Of a stretch of DNA of 5,840 nucleotides, positions 5,769-5,840 are shown piece by piece; within the stretch, counting starts at the first letter, position 1, and the number at the start of each line of letters is the position of its first letter. A program made the position numbers and the translations under genes. The stretch lies in contig VFJU01000450.1 in the NCBI GenBank assembly GCA_009885905.1, positions 1-5,840 on the forward strand, given 5' to 3'. The stretch is from Verrucomicrobiota bacterium (lineage in GTDB: Bacteria; Verrucomicrobiota; Verrucomicrobiia; Verrucomicrobiales; Akkermansiaceae). The notes under the pieces were generated by a model. It saw nothing but the letters and a program-made list of their open reading frames with translations. It was not told the DNA's origin and did no database searches.

Positions 5769-5840
5769 TTATTTAGAGGAAACCAATTCCTTCTGATAGG
5801 CGGGTACAACGACGACGCCAGGATCCGGATGACTTTCTAA
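5769..5840 (-). CDS. actC: 3' end of the upstream gene, probably actC (NrfD-like ACIII subunit)
   Basis: Reading from the window edge, one minus-strand frame stays open for 23 codons and ends in TAA at 5769-5771. The visible C-terminus ends in PDPGVVVVPAYQKELVSSK and is hydrophilic, as expected for the tail of a membrane protein after its last helix. No diagnostic motif is present in so short a piece. The call depends on the conserved order actA-B-C-D-E-F, in which actC directly precedes actD. The stop codon lies 26 bases before the actD GTG. The full gene lies outside the window, so identity cannot be confirmed here. Confidence 0.6.
   Translation of the reverse strand, partial: LESHPDPGVVVVPAYQKELVSSK

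Larger units (their letters stand above)
1..5840 (-). other. ACIII to pseudo-cbb3 gene cluster, probable single operon
   Basis: All eight genes (six complete, two partial) point the same way, with intergenic gaps of 26, 43, 24, 14, 19, 38 and 37 bases in transcription order. No gap is large enough for an ordinary promoter plus leader, and none shows a GC-rich hairpin followed by a T run, so one transcript is likely. The products form one periplasm-facing electron chain: quinol oxidation by ACIII, relay through ActE and the tethered cytochrome, then the CcoN/CcoO-like pair. Seven intergenic leaders lack a recognisable AGGAGG-type site, so expression control by Shine-Dalgarno strength is not apparent. 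Confidence 0.8.

Overview
The window is one block of co-directional genes, all on the minus strand, so transcription runs from base 5840 towards base 1. In that order it holds: the last 23 codons of a gene that by position is actC; actD (DUF3341 membrane protein); actE (monoheme cytochrome c); actF (NrfD-like ten-helix membrane protein); a membrane-tethered monoheme cytochrome c; a CcoN-like heme-copper oxidase subunit I homologue; a CcoO-like membrane-anchored cytochrome c; and the first 28 codons of another gene. Gaps between genes are only 14 to 43 bases. No stretch over 300 bases lacks a gene, and I see no promoter, terminator, RNA gene, mobile element or CRISPR array. The promoter of the cluster must lie beyond base 5840.

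The right two thirds is the distal half of an alternative complex III (ACIII) operon, the bc1-independent quinol:electron-acceptor oxidoreductase. In known ACIII operons the order is actA-B-C-D-E-F, often followed by terminal oxidase genes. Here ACIII is followed by a cytochrome c with a long Ala/Pro-rich tether and then by a pair that resembles cbb3 oxidase subunits I and II.

The main surprise is that the CcoN-like protein aligns well with cbb3 subunit I over its whole length (about 12 membrane helices) but lacks nearly every metal ligand. The three CuB histidines, the heme b3 histidine and the second low-spin heme histidine are all replaced; only the helix II histidine (H73) remains. The reading frame is intact, so this looks like a maintained non-catalytic homologue and not a decayed gene. 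Its CcoO-like partner keeps the CxxCH heme site but has Cys where CcoO has its axial Met. A reasonable model is an electron-transfer or assembly module attached to ACIII that hands electrons to a true oxidase encoded elsewhere. That function is inference.

The organism is most likely a Gram-negative bacterium with ACIII. The combination of ACIII, the tethered monoheme cytochrome and the divergent CcoN/CcoO pair, together with roughly 50% GC and the absence of Shine-Dalgarno sequences, would fit Verrucomicrobiota or a related PVC-group lineage. This is a moderate-confidence guess from gene content, not a phylogenetic result.
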